A stretch of DNA of 7,913 bases from Gammaproteobacteria bacterium (GCA_030040235.1 JASHUC010000235.1:1-7913), one strand, 5' to 3'. Positions 1-5,793 are shown, counted from the first letter of the stretch. Notes: generated by a model not told the origin, from the sequence alone. Numbers and translations: made by a program.

Positions 1-672
1 GACACCGACCGTCGTGCATCCGCCACCTTGGACGTACCTTCCGCCGCGGGTAGTGGCCGCCTGGTATGCCTGCATCCAGTGCGTGCCTGCGCCCATCGTG
101 ATGGCGGGCTGTGGCGCGATCTTCCCCTCGCATCCCTGGGGCACGAATGCGGAATGCATCTCGATATCGGTCATGTGACGCGTCCAGATCATCAGCGAGT
201 CCGGCGCATTCGAGGCGCCCAGATAACTGTGCCCGCGCCCCTTGACGACCAGCCGCAGATCATTCTCGCGCGCGAAGTTCACTGTGGCGGCGATGTCGCG
301 GGCGCTGCGCACAGCGACCGCGTAAACGCTGGGCCTGGTCGCCCATGCATCCACCCATCCGAGCGTCTCGGTGAGCCCAGGCTGGTCGGCGATCCAGTAG
401 GGATTCTTGAGCTCCTTCAGGAGAACTCCGGCGGCGGGGCTGTTCGGAACCGCTCTGAGCGCATCGAGCGGGAAGCTGACCGGGAACATGTTCCCGCCGA
501 CCTCGTCCTTGAGTCGCTTCCAAGCTGCCGCGGACGGCCATGCCGCCTCCGAGCGCCGGACCCTCTGGACCTTCGTGCTCACCGGCGCATTCGCCAGCAG
601 ACGATGCGGCAGCGCCGGCAGCAGCATGAGCGAGCCGGCGGCCTTGAGAAGTGATCGTCGATTATGCGACAT
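1..672 (-). CDS. Tat-exported FAD-binding oxidase (berberine-bridge-like), N-terminal part
   Basis: Open frame of 224 residues running off the left edge, so the C-terminal substrate domain is not visible. Residues 5-28 look like a Tat signal (RRSLLKAAGSLMLLPALPHR, ending near LLANA), which suggests a folded, cofactor-loaded periplasmic enzyme. Residues about 113-224 match the first half of an FAD-binding type 4 (PCMH) domain. KGRGHSYLGAS at 144-154 is the phosphate-binding loop and holds His148, the residue that binds the FAD 8-alpha position covalently in this family. GGGCTTVGV at 216-224 holds Cys219, in the place of the second (6-S-cysteinyl) FAD link of berberine-bridge-type enzymes. Such enzymes oxidise sugars, alcohols or alkaloids using O2 or another acceptor; the substrate here cannot be read. 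The ATG at 672 is chosen because the Tat motif follows directly, with GCGAGG just upstream and a promoter about 57 bases away. Confidence 0.85.
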   Translation of the reverse strand, partial: MSHNRRSLLKAAGSLMLLPALPHRLLANAPVSTKVQRVRRSEAAWPSAAAWKRLKDEVGGNMFPVSFPLDALRAVPNSPAAGVLLKELKNPYWIADQPGLTETLGWVDAWATRPSVYAVAVRSARDIAATVNFARENDLRLVVKGRGHSYLGASNAPDSLMIWTRHMTDIEMHSAFVPQGCEGKIAPQPAITMGAGTHWMQAYQAATTRGGRYVQGGGCTTVGV

Positions 673-728
673 GAACCTCGCCCTCACTCGCAGGGGCCGC
701 CGCTGTGTGTGCTCACCATCGAGCCGGC

Positions 729-756
729 ATTATAGATTTCGGTGTACGTGGGACAA
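729..756 (-). promoter_or_regulatory. Sigma70-like promoter for the FAD-linked oxidase
   Basis: Read on the minus strand, TTGTCC (751-756) is followed after 16 bases by TATAAT (729-734), a perfect -10 box. Transcription would start near 722 and give a leader of about 50 nt before the ATG at 672. The -35 matches consensus at 4 of 6 positions. No operator is obvious around it. Confidence 0.55.
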
Positions 757-844
757 CGGAAACGTGACGAGCGGGACTGCCCCCGGGACGAGCGGCGGGC
801 AATCGCAGCACGCGAATTCAGGCCTATCCACGTGTCGTCGGTCT

Positions 845-876
845 GGTTGCGTCGCTCACCTGAAACCGACGCAACC
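845..876. terminator. 10-bp perfect hairpin after the methyltransferase gene
   Basis: GGTTGCGTCG (845-854) and CGACGCAACC (867-876) form a perfect 10-bp stem with a 12-base loop. It lies 24 bases past the methyltransferase stop on the minus strand. Position suggests a transcript 3' end or RNA-stabilising structure. No T-run follows on either strand, so it is not a standard intrinsic terminator. The rest of 673-899 contains only the oxidase promoter and leader; I see no gene there. Confidence 0.35.
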
Positions 877-899
877 GGCCGGATGCGGGATGAGCGCCT

Positions 900-1673
900 T
901 CAGCGACGCAGCTTCCGGCCCACCAGGGCGAAGACCCGATGAGGAACCCGCAGTGGCTGCTCCGGAAAGCGTTCGCCGAGCAGCGCCGCGTGATCCTCGT
1001 CAAAGCGAGCCACCGCATCCGCTGCGAGGGATGCTGCAATGCCGGCGCTGGCGCGGATGCGTCCGCGCCAGGCTTCGTGGCTGTAGGGTTGATCGAGATC
1101 GAAGCTCAGTGATTCCAAACCGACGAAGCCGGCACCAGCGAGGTCTGCGAACCAGGCCGGATATATCCCAGTACCGCCAGCCATCCGCCACTCCGGATTG
1201 TGCCTTCGGATCAGTGCCTCAGTGGCTTCTACCACCGAGCCGGGCAGCGGCAGCCAATCGAAATGTCCGATCAGCACACACCCGCTGTGACGCAAGAGCC
1301 GAAAGCATTCCGCTGCCGCTTGATCACGCTTAAACCAATGCCAGCATTGACCGGCACTAACGACCTCGAACATTCCGTCGGAAAGACCGCTAGCCTCCGC
1401 CCGGGCGCAAACATAGCGCACGACAACCCCGGCCGCTTGGTCAAGTTCCTGCGCTTGGGTGAGCATGACACGCGAGGGATCCAACCCAACGACTCGGCAA
1501 CCGCGGAGCGCGAAGCCGCGCGCCAGGCTGCCTGTTCCAGTGCCTACGTCGAGCACTTCTTGGCCGGGCACGCCGATGCCCCACGGCGCTACGCGGGCGA
1601 AGAAATCCGGGGGAAAGCCAGCGCGGTGCCGACTATAGTCCTGCGCTGTCCGTCCGAAATCTACGGCGGTCAT
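900..1673 (-). CDS. Class I SAM-dependent methyltransferase
   Basis: 257 residues, a normal length for a single-domain methyltransferase of the Methyltransf_11/25 type. Motif I is VLDVGTGTGSLA at 40-51, the glycine-rich loop that binds S-adenosylmethionine. Motif II is VVGLDPSRVML at 61-71, where Asp65 should contact the ribose hydroxyls. ARAEASGLSDGMFEVVSAG (90-108) fits motifs III-IV, and WHWF at 111-114 follows. The N-terminal opening DFGRTAQDYSRHRAGFP is typical of the family (compare 'FG..A..Y...RPgYP'). The C-terminal half (about 150-257) is a variable lid likely to set substrate choice, and the substrate is not predictable. It should be soluble and cytoplasmic: there is no signal peptide or membrane segment. 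It is divergent from the small secreted protein gene starting at 1792. The ribosome-binding site is weak (AGG about 9 bases upstream). Confidence 0.85.
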   Translation of the reverse strand: MTAVDFGRTAQDYSRHRAGFPPDFFARVAPWGIGVPGQEVLDVGTGTGSLARGFALRGCRVVGLDPSRVMLTQAQELDQAAGVVVRYVCARAEASGLSDGMFEVVSAGQCWHWFKRDQAAAECFRLLRHSGCVLIGHFDWLPLPGSVVEATEALIRRHNPEWRMAGGTGIYPAWFADLAGAGFVGLESLSFDLDQPYSHEAWRGRIRASAGIAASLAADAVARFDEDHAALLGERFPEQPLRVPHRVFALVGRKLRR

Positions 1674-1696
1674 GATAGAGTACCTAAACCCTCTCT

Positions 1697-1702
1697 ATTA
1701 TC
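1697..1702 (-). promoter_or_regulatory. Candidate -10 box for the methyltransferase gene
   Basis: On the minus strand, GATAAT (5 of 6 matches to consensus) lies 23 bases before the methyltransferase ATG and would give a leader of about 17 nt. The hexamer 17 bases further upstream (TTCCGG) is a poor -35, so this is a weak call. No convincing plus-strand promoter for the divergent gene was found in this 118-bp gap. Confidence 0.25.
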
Positions 1703-1791
1703 CATTCTTGGGGGCGTAGCCGGAACCAAACGGGTAGATGTAGTGTATGCGCGAGCTGAAGGACGGTGTGATCGATGGCCGGGAGCGTGCT

Positions 1792-2229
1792 ATGCCGAAG
1801 GGATGCCGGCGTTTCTGCTTGCGCATCCTAGCCCTTGCAACGCTGTTGGCGACGGCCAGCGCTCCCGCGATGGCGGACTGGTTTGGGCCTGTCCGCTACG
1901 ATCCGAAGGGCGATCAGCTCATCATCACTGTCATGTATGACGGTACCAACTCCCATCATCACCTCTCGGTGCAATGGGGCAGCTGCCTCAAGCTCGATCA
2001 GCCACGTGCGGTGGGTCCAAACGGCCACCCTCTCGAGCAGCCGCCGCACCAGATAGAGTTGGACATTCTCGATGACCAGGGGAACGATGCGGCGAAAAAG
2101 AGCTATACAAAAACCATAACGGTGCCTCTTGCTGACCTGTCTTGCCGGCCAGCAAGAGTGACGCTGCTGACCGAGCCACGCCCCTATAGGATCTATGGGC
2201 CCGGCATCGCAACCCTCGATATTCCGTAG
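1792..2229 (+). CDS. Small secreted protein of unknown function
   Basis: 145 residues from the ATG at 1792. I prefer this start over an in-frame ATG at 1747 because GGGAG (1781-1785) sits six bases upstream and because it gives a clean Sec signal: basic RR, hydrophobic 9-24, cleavage after APAMA at residue 28. The mature protein begins DWFGPVRYDP. It has two cysteines (C65 and C118) that could form a disulfide after export, and a His cluster NSHHHL at 53-58. The body alternates short hydrophobic stretches with Pro/Gly turns (LIITVMYD, IELDILDD, TITVPL, RVTLLTEP) and ends in TLDIP, which suggests an all-beta fold; that is inference. I do not recognise the family. It is convergent with the cytochrome gene at 2338 and has no operon partner, so context gives no function. 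Confidence 0.65.
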   Translation: MPKGCRRFCLRILALATLLATASAPAMADWFGPVRYDPKGDQLIITVMYDGTNSHHHLSVQWGSCLKLDQPRAVGPNGHPLEQPPHQIELDILDDQGNDAAKKSYTKTITVPLADLSCRPARVTLLTEPRPYRIYGPGIATLDIP

Positions 2230-2285
2230 CAGCGAGTCGAGTCGGTAGGAAGCCGGATACGACGAAGAACGCCGAGACGCCGTTT

Positions 2286-2300
2286 CCGCAGCCACTGCGG
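2286..2300. terminator. Short GC hairpin between convergent genes
   Basis: CCGCAG-CCA-CTGCGG forms a 6-bp stem with a three-base loop in the 108-bp gap between the secreted protein stop (2229) and the cytochrome stop (2338). A 5-bp outer pairing (CCGAG at 2272-2276 with CTCGG at 2306-2310) could extend it with internal mismatches. It is well placed as a bidirectional terminator, but neither strand has a T-run. Confidence 0.3.
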
Positions 2301-2337
2301 CCGACCTCGGCGCGTCGCAAGGCGCGCCCTCCCGCGC

Positions 2338-2775
2338 TCACGGCGCGGACCTGTACGTGCCTTTAGCCGACTCGAGGATCTTCTTGAACGACTCGATCCC
2401 TCGGGGGTCGGGCGCGTGTAGCACGAATGAGCGCACGTAAGCGTAGAGATCGAGTGCGTCGGCATCACTCAGCGCGCTCGCAGGGAAACTCGGCATACTC
2501 GTCGAGGGCAAGTTGGGTTTGAAATCCGCACGTAGGCGCAGATACGCGATGAAGGTTGCGGGGTTCTCGAGGATTGCGCTGCCGACCAGGCGCCGTGCGC
2601 CAGTCTCGCCGTTGAAGCCGTGACAACCATAGCAGCCGTGCCTGAAATAGAGTTGCTTGCCCCGCGCAGCCTGACCGGCGTTCGGTGTCTGTCCCGCCGC
2701 AGGAACCCCGAGAATGAGCACCCAGCAGGCGAGGGCGCCGACCACTCCACTCTTCCAGCATTGCCCAGGCGTCAT
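2338..2775 (-). CDS. Secreted class I c-type cytochrome
   Basis: A monohaem cytochrome c of about 145 residues. Numbered from the GTG at 2778, residues 1-29 are a Sec signal (hydrophobic core GVVGALACWVLILGVPAAG), so the mature protein is periplasmic. The haem-attachment motif is CYGCH (C49, C52, H53). The likely distal haem ligand is Met95 in STSMPSFP. The helix-rich C-terminus (DADALDLYAYVRSF) is typical of small class I cytochromes. Two starts are possible: GTG at 2778 or ATG at 2775. GAGGAG lies 6 and 9 bases upstream respectively. It overlaps the 3' end of the ThDP enzyme gene, whose stop is at 2789, so translation is probably coupled. It should carry electrons one at a time, and its neighbour is the obvious candidate donor. 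Confidence 0.88.
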   Translation of the reverse strand: MTPGQCWKSGVVGALACWVLILGVPAAGQTPNAGQAARGKQLYFRHGCYGCHGFNGETGARRLVGSAILENPATFIAYLRLRADFKPNLPSTSMPSFPASALSDADALDLYAYVRSFVLHAPDPRGIESFKKILESAKGTYRSAP

Positions 2776-2788
2776 CACCGGTCGCTCC

Positions 2789-4723
2789 TCATCGAGGTTG
2801 CGTGATCACATCGATCAGGTACGGCTCGCCGCGCTTGACGGAGCTCACGCCGCGCTGATACGCAGCCTCGAGCAGCGCAGGTTGTTCGATAGGTCCCTCG
2901 CCAGCCATGCCATAAGCGTCGGCCATTTTCCGATAGTCGATATAAGGGTGGCGAAGTGTCGACCCGATGTAGGCGCGATCGGTGCCGCGGCCCCGGGCAC
3001 CGGCCATGAACTCGAGGAACATGAACTCCTGATGCCAGGCGCGGTTGTTATGCATGACCGTGAGCAGCGGGAGGTGGTGGTGCACGGCCGTCCAGAGCAT
3101 GCCCGGAGCGTAGTTGAGGTCGCCATCCGTCTGCACGTTGATCACCAGGCGCCCGCGCCCGCGCGCTGCGAGGGCCGCCCCGGCGCAGGCACCTGCGCCA
3201 TACCCCATGCCGCCGGCGCCTTGAGGGCCGAGGTAGCTGTATGGGCGATCGTGCTGCCAGAGCTCGCGATGATGTGCTCCCGAGAAGGCGCTAGGGCTCG
3301 CAAGGCACCAGTTCTCGTTCATGATGTGCGGCCAGAGATCGGCGTAGACACGCGCGGTGCTGACCGGCGCCGCATCCCAGCCGATACGCGCCCGATCAAT
3401 GGCCGAGCGTACGGCTCGCACGGCAGCGTCTCTATTGGCCGCAGCGTGCTTTTGACTGCGCTCGACGATCAGGCGCTCCCCGCGGGCAGTCCTCAGCGTC
3501 CGCGCCGCACGGATGAGCTCGGGAAGCGAGGCTTCGGCGTCGACCGCCATGCGGCGACCCGCAGGGTAGGTCGGGGCGCTACCCGGCGCGGCGGGTGCCG
3601 CTCGATGATTCGCGCGTAATCCGCCAAAGCCGATACCGGCGCGATCGCGCTTGGCAGCGATCGCTGCGACACGCGGCCCGACGAGTGCGATATCGGGCGA
3701 GGCTGTCTCGAGACCGAGAGTGAAGTCGTACCTCGTGCTCGCGCCCGGGCCACATAGCGGATGGCGCTGGGGGAAGCTCATGGGGCCGGAGGTCGCTGCC
3801 GTGCTCGTCGCGGCACCCACGAGCTCGGCGAGCTCGACGGCCTGGCGCACCCCTTCGGGCGTGCGTAGATGGCCCACAGCGATCCGCGGGTTTTGAGCGG
3901 ACAGCAAGCGTTGCGCGATCTCGCGCGCAGTTGCGGGATCGAGGCCGGGGATGACCGGCGGCTGGTAACGTGGAACCGCGAGACGGCCGCCGTCTTGCTT
4001 TTGAAGCTCGGTGTCGATGACGACGAGTGTCGGACCGGTCGGCGGTGTGACCGCTTGCCGATAGGCCTCGTGCAATGCCTCGAGGCATTCCGGAAGCGTT
4101 TTCGGTTGCGCATCCCACTTCGTGAAGCTGCGCACGATCGCTCCCATGTCATTCGCGGTGTGCGCCTGAATGAAGCCATCGTCGCGCCCCGCGATGAGCA
4201 GAATCGGAGTGCCACCGTAGTACGCCTGATAGATGGCCATCGCCGCGTGCTGTAGCCCGATCGTGCCGTGAAGCATCACGCTCATCGGCTTGCCTTCAGC
4301 TCTCGCGTAGCCGTCCGCCATGTCGACCGCGCTCTCCTCATGCAATGCGGTGATCCACTCCGGCATCACGTTCGGCGGATCGCCGTAGTTGACGACGGAC
4401 TCCTGCAGCCCCTCGAAGCTCGATCCGGGATTGGCCGCGACGAACTCGATCCCGAGTTCCTTCAATGTCTGCACCATGAGGTCCGAGCCGGGCCGGTTGA
4501 CGGTGGGGACGGGCACCGGCGGTGGGGACACGGCTCCCGCATCGCGCGCGAGGCTCGCCGGGCTCGGCGGCGGCGCAGCCAGATCTCGCGCTGAGGTAGC
4601 CTGCGGGGCAGCGCTTTCGGCGCGTGCGGCGGGAATCGTGACTACGGCCGCGGCGGCTCCAGTGGCGGCACCCTTGAGAAACTCCCGGCGGTCCAGAGCC
4701 GGAGTCCCGTCATCCTTATTCAT
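2789..4723 (-). CDS. Tat-exported thiamine-diphosphate-dependent enzyme
   Basis: 644 residues, close to the usual length for the acetolactate synthase/pyruvate oxidase/benzoylformate decarboxylase superfamily plus an N-terminal extension. Residues 11-35 form a Tat signal (DRREFLKGAATGAAAAVV, ending IPAARA). Residues 47-78 are a Pro/Ala-rich linker. The N-terminal (Pyr) domain covers about 79-245 and includes LHEESAVDMADGYAR (127-141); Glu129 aligns with the catalytic glutamate that activates ThDP. The middle domain is about 258-420. The C-terminal (PP) domain is about 455-644. Its Mg-ThDP motif begins TDGDLNY at 532, with Asp533, and ends HNN at 558-560; the first Gly of the usual GDG is Thr here. 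ThDP is loaded before export, which fits use of Tat. The next gene encodes cytochrome c, which suggests oxidation or decarboxylation of a 2-oxoacid in the periplasm. Substrate is unknown. The ATG at 4723 is favoured by the Tat signal that follows. Confidence 0.88.
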   Translation of the reverse strand: MNKDDGTPALDRREFLKGAATGAAAAVVTIPAARAESAAPQATSARDLAAPPPSPASLARDAGAVSPPPVPVPTVNRPGSDLMVQTLKELGIEFVAANPGSSFEGLQESVVNYGDPPNVMPEWITALHEESAVDMADGYARAEGKPMSVMLHGTIGLQHAAMAIYQAYYGGTPILLIAGRDDGFIQAHTANDMGAIVRSFTKWDAQPKTLPECLEALHEAYRQAVTPPTGPTLVVIDTELQKQDGGRLAVPRYQPPVIPGLDPATAREIAQRLLSAQNPRIAVGHLRTPEGVRQAVELAELVGAATSTAATSGPMSFPQRHPLCGPGASTRYDFTLGLETASPDIALVGPRVAAIAAKRDRAGIGFGGLRANHRAAPAAPGSAPTYPAGRRMAVDAEASLPELIRAARTLRTARGERLIVERSQKHAAANRDAAVRAVRSAIDRARIGWDAAPVSTARVYADLWPHIMNENWCLASPSAFSGAHHRELWQHDRPYSYLGPQGAGGMGYGAGACAGAALAARGRGRLVINVQTDGDLNYAPGMLWTAVHHHLPLLTVMHNNRAWHQEFMFLEFMAGARGRGTDRAYIGSTLRHPYIDYRKMADAYGMAGEGPIEQPALLEAAYQRGVSSVKRGEPYLIDVITQPR

Positions 4724-4726
4724 CTT

Positions 4727-4831
4727 CTACCCCATTTCCAGGTCCATTCGCGACTTTTGCATCACCGTCCAGGTGCCGATGGCTTCAGCGTACTCGTGCA
4801 ATTCGACTTCGAGCCGAAATACCGCATTCAA
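4727..4831 (-). other. Possible leader peptide or gene remnant before the ThDP enzyme
   Basis: On the minus strand an open frame with coding-like codon use runs from a stop at 4910-4912 down to a TAG at 4727-4729, three bases before the ThDP enzyme ATG (TAG AAG ATG). It has no ATG or GTG early on. A TTG at 4831 would give 34 residues (LNAVFRLEVELHEYAEA...MDLEMG), and a later ATG would give only 11. No ribosome-binding site precedes the TTG. It could be the tail of a deleted upstream gene, a translationally coupled leader peptide, or chance in GC-rich DNA. I do not recognise the sequence. Confidence 0.2.
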
Positions 4832-4889
4832 CGAGCTGATATACGAGGGGCCCGCGATTCTGGGACCAGTGATTCCATGGGCTGCAGCA

Positions 4890-4902
4890 GGGGCCTTGCC
4901 CC
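4890..4902. other. Small perfect hairpin in the ThDP operon leader
   Basis: On the minus strand, GGGGC-AAG-GCCCC makes a 5-bp all-GC stem with a three-base loop. It is followed by the palindrome GCTGCAGC (4881-4888). It would lie about 12-24 nt into the predicted leader. The remainder of 4724-5015 holds the predicted promoter and the short open frame described separately, with no other gene visible. I found no thiamine-box motif (CUGAGA...ACCUGA). Confidence 0.25.
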
Positions 4903-4920
4903 GGTGGAATTAACGCTCGA

Positions 4921-4949
4921 ACTATGGGGCGGTGGTGTACGGCGGTCAA
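4921..4949 (-). promoter_or_regulatory. Sigma70-like promoter for the ThDP enzyme-cytochrome c operon
   Basis: On the minus strand, TTGACC (4944-4949, 5 of 6 matches) is followed after exactly 17 bases by CATAGT (4921-4926, 4 of 6). Transcription would begin near 4914, giving a leader of about 190 nt before the ATG at 4723. This length leaves room for leader regulation. No better promoter was seen closer to the gene. Confidence 0.45.
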
Positions 4950-5015
4950 ATTTGCCGCGACCGCAATCACGCTGGGGCGGCTGATAGCTGTGGTAGCCGC
5001 ATGCGCCCTATATGA

Positions 5016-5377
5016 TGCGCACTGCGCCGGTGGGCGTTCCTTGTGCTGCCGAAAGACGCCAGCGCGAAACCTCCCACACGCGCGATGACGAGCGTGCAAG
5101 GCGTTATCAACGGGCACCCTTTTCGAGCCACGCTGGAGCCGGACGGCGAGAGAAGCCATTGGCTCAAAGTGGACCGGAAGACGAGCGAGGGCGGGTGTGG
5201 AGGTGGGCGACCGTCGTTTCGCTGGAAGTTGTGCCCGTCGGACAGGAGCCGGAGCCGAGAGTCCCCGCAGATCTGCGTAAGGCTCTTGCAGCTGCCGCGG
5301 GGGCTAGAGCGGTGTGGTCCGACATCACTTCCATCGCGCGCAGAGACTGGATCCACTGGATTACCTCCGCCGATTAG
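5016..5377 (+). pseudogene. Broken DUF1905/YdeI-like gene
   Basis: Three reading frames, read in turn, spell out a conserved DUF1905/YdeI (OmpD-associated) type protein. The first frame gives WAFLVLPKDASAKPPTRAMT from 5031, then NGHPFRATLEPDG and HWLKVDRK, to about 5192. The second frame gives GVEVGD (5194-5211). The third gives VVSLEVVPVGQEPEPRVPAD from 5213, then LRKAL and RRDWIHWITSAD, with a TAG at 5375-5377. The switches imply one extra base near 5193 and one near 5212, or equivalent indels. The N-terminal beta-barrel start is missing because a stop (TGA at 5013) precedes the first recognisable codon. The usual C-terminal tail after ITSA is also absent. From memory, these proteins often sit beside ArsR and SRPBCC genes, as here. 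Family assignment is confident; loss of function is inferred. Confidence 0.75.
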
Positions 5378-5406
5378 AGCGGGTCGTGTGCCGTGTTTTA
5401 TATTCT

Positions 5407-5435
5407 TTGACACGAATATTCGCATATGAGAATAT
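5407..5435 (+). promoter_or_regulatory. Strong promoter of arsR-type gene, apparently leaderless
   Basis: A perfect -35 TTGACA (5407-5412) is followed after 17 bases by GAATAT (5430-5435), which is a weak hexamer helped by an extended -10 TG at 5427-5428. Transcription should start about 6-7 bases later, at or next to the ATG at 5442. No Shine-Dalgarno sequence precedes that ATG, so the mRNA is probably leaderless. Confidence 0.5.
5416..5435. promoter_or_regulatory. 20-bp palindromic operator overlapping the arsR promoter
   Basis: ATATTCGCATATGAGAATAT is a palindrome apart from one mismatched pair (G5422/A5429). It covers the spacer and the whole -10 box and ends six bases before the ArsR start codon. 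AT-rich inverted repeats of this size over the promoter are the usual binding sites of dimeric ArsR/SmtB regulators, and the core fits ATTC-N8-GAAT, a pattern I recall for SqrR/BigR-type members. Autorepression by the adjacent gene product is the simple inference. Confidence 0.6.
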
Positions 5436-5441
5436 CGTGAG

Positions 5442-5786
5442 ATGAATTCGGATCTCTTCTCAGCGCTTGGCGAACCCACTCGATTCCGGATCATCGAGCT
5501 TCTTCGGTCCGGACCCCGGCCCGTCAACGACATCGGTCGACAACTGAAACTCAGGCAGTCGCAGGTTTCCCAGCACCTCAGGGTTCTGAAGAGAGTAGGG
5601 CTTGTTGGAGCGGAGGCTCGTGCCCAACAACGCCTCTACGCATTGCGCGCTGAGCCCCTCAGGCAATTTCACGACTGGCTCGAGCGATACCGGCGTATCT
5701 GGGAAGAGCGGTTCGAGCAACTCGACGAGGTCGTGGAAGAGCTCAAACGGAAGGAGAAGGCGCATGCCGCAGGCAAGAACAGGTGA
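5442..5786 (+). CDS. ArsR-family winged-helix transcriptional regulator
   Basis: 114 residues, the normal length for the family. The opening DLFSALGEPTRFRIIELLRS (4-23) is the hallmark ArsR N-terminus. The recognition helix is at about 40-55 (SQVSQHLRVLKRVGLV), and the wing is GAEARAQQRLYALR (56-69). The C-terminal helix about 72-106 (FHDWLERYRRIWEERFEQL) is amphipathic and probably makes the dimer. There are no cysteines, so the classical ArsR/SmtB metal-thiolate sensor is absent and the signal cannot be a Cys-bound metal or thiol switch. This type usually represses itself and a neighbouring SRPBCC/AHSA1 gene. Here that partner follows at once: the TGA stop (5784-5786) overlaps the next ribosome-binding site AGGTGAGGAG. 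The start at 5442 is fixed by the family's short N-terminus even though no Shine-Dalgarno is present. Confidence 0.93.
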   Translation: MNSDLFSALGEPTRFRIIELLRSGPRPVNDIGRQLKLRQSQVSQHLRVLKRVGLVGAEARAQQRLYALRAEPLRQFHDWLERYRRIWEERFEQLDEVVEELKRKEKAHAAGKNR

Positions 5787-5793
5787 GGAGAAG

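Noticed and set aside
28..1333. Two long overlapping plus-strand open frames (28-654 and 407-1333)
   Set aside because: They are antisense to the FAD oxidase and methyltransferase, whose motifs are unmistakable. Their translations are rich in Arg and Pro with no recognisable domain, as expected for shadows in GC-rich DNA.
2714..3619. 301-codon plus-strand open frame across the ThDP enzyme gene
   Set aside because: It lies antisense to the conserved ThDP-binding domain and shows no domain or ribosome-binding site.
4724..4914. TPP riboswitch in the leader of the ThDP enzyme operon
   Set aside because: A ThDP-related gene with a long leader made this worth checking, but the conserved thiamine-box segments (CUGAGA and ACCUGA) are absent.
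5190..5215. Programmed frameshift in the DUF1905-like gene
   Set aside because: There is no slippery heptamer or stimulatory structure, two shifts would be needed, and the gene also lacks both ends. Decay is simpler.
4967..5533. 188-codon minus-strand open frame over the DUF1905 remnant and arsR start
   Set aside because: It crosses the ArsR coding region and promoter in antisense and has no recognisable motif. The plus-strand homology explains the sequence better.
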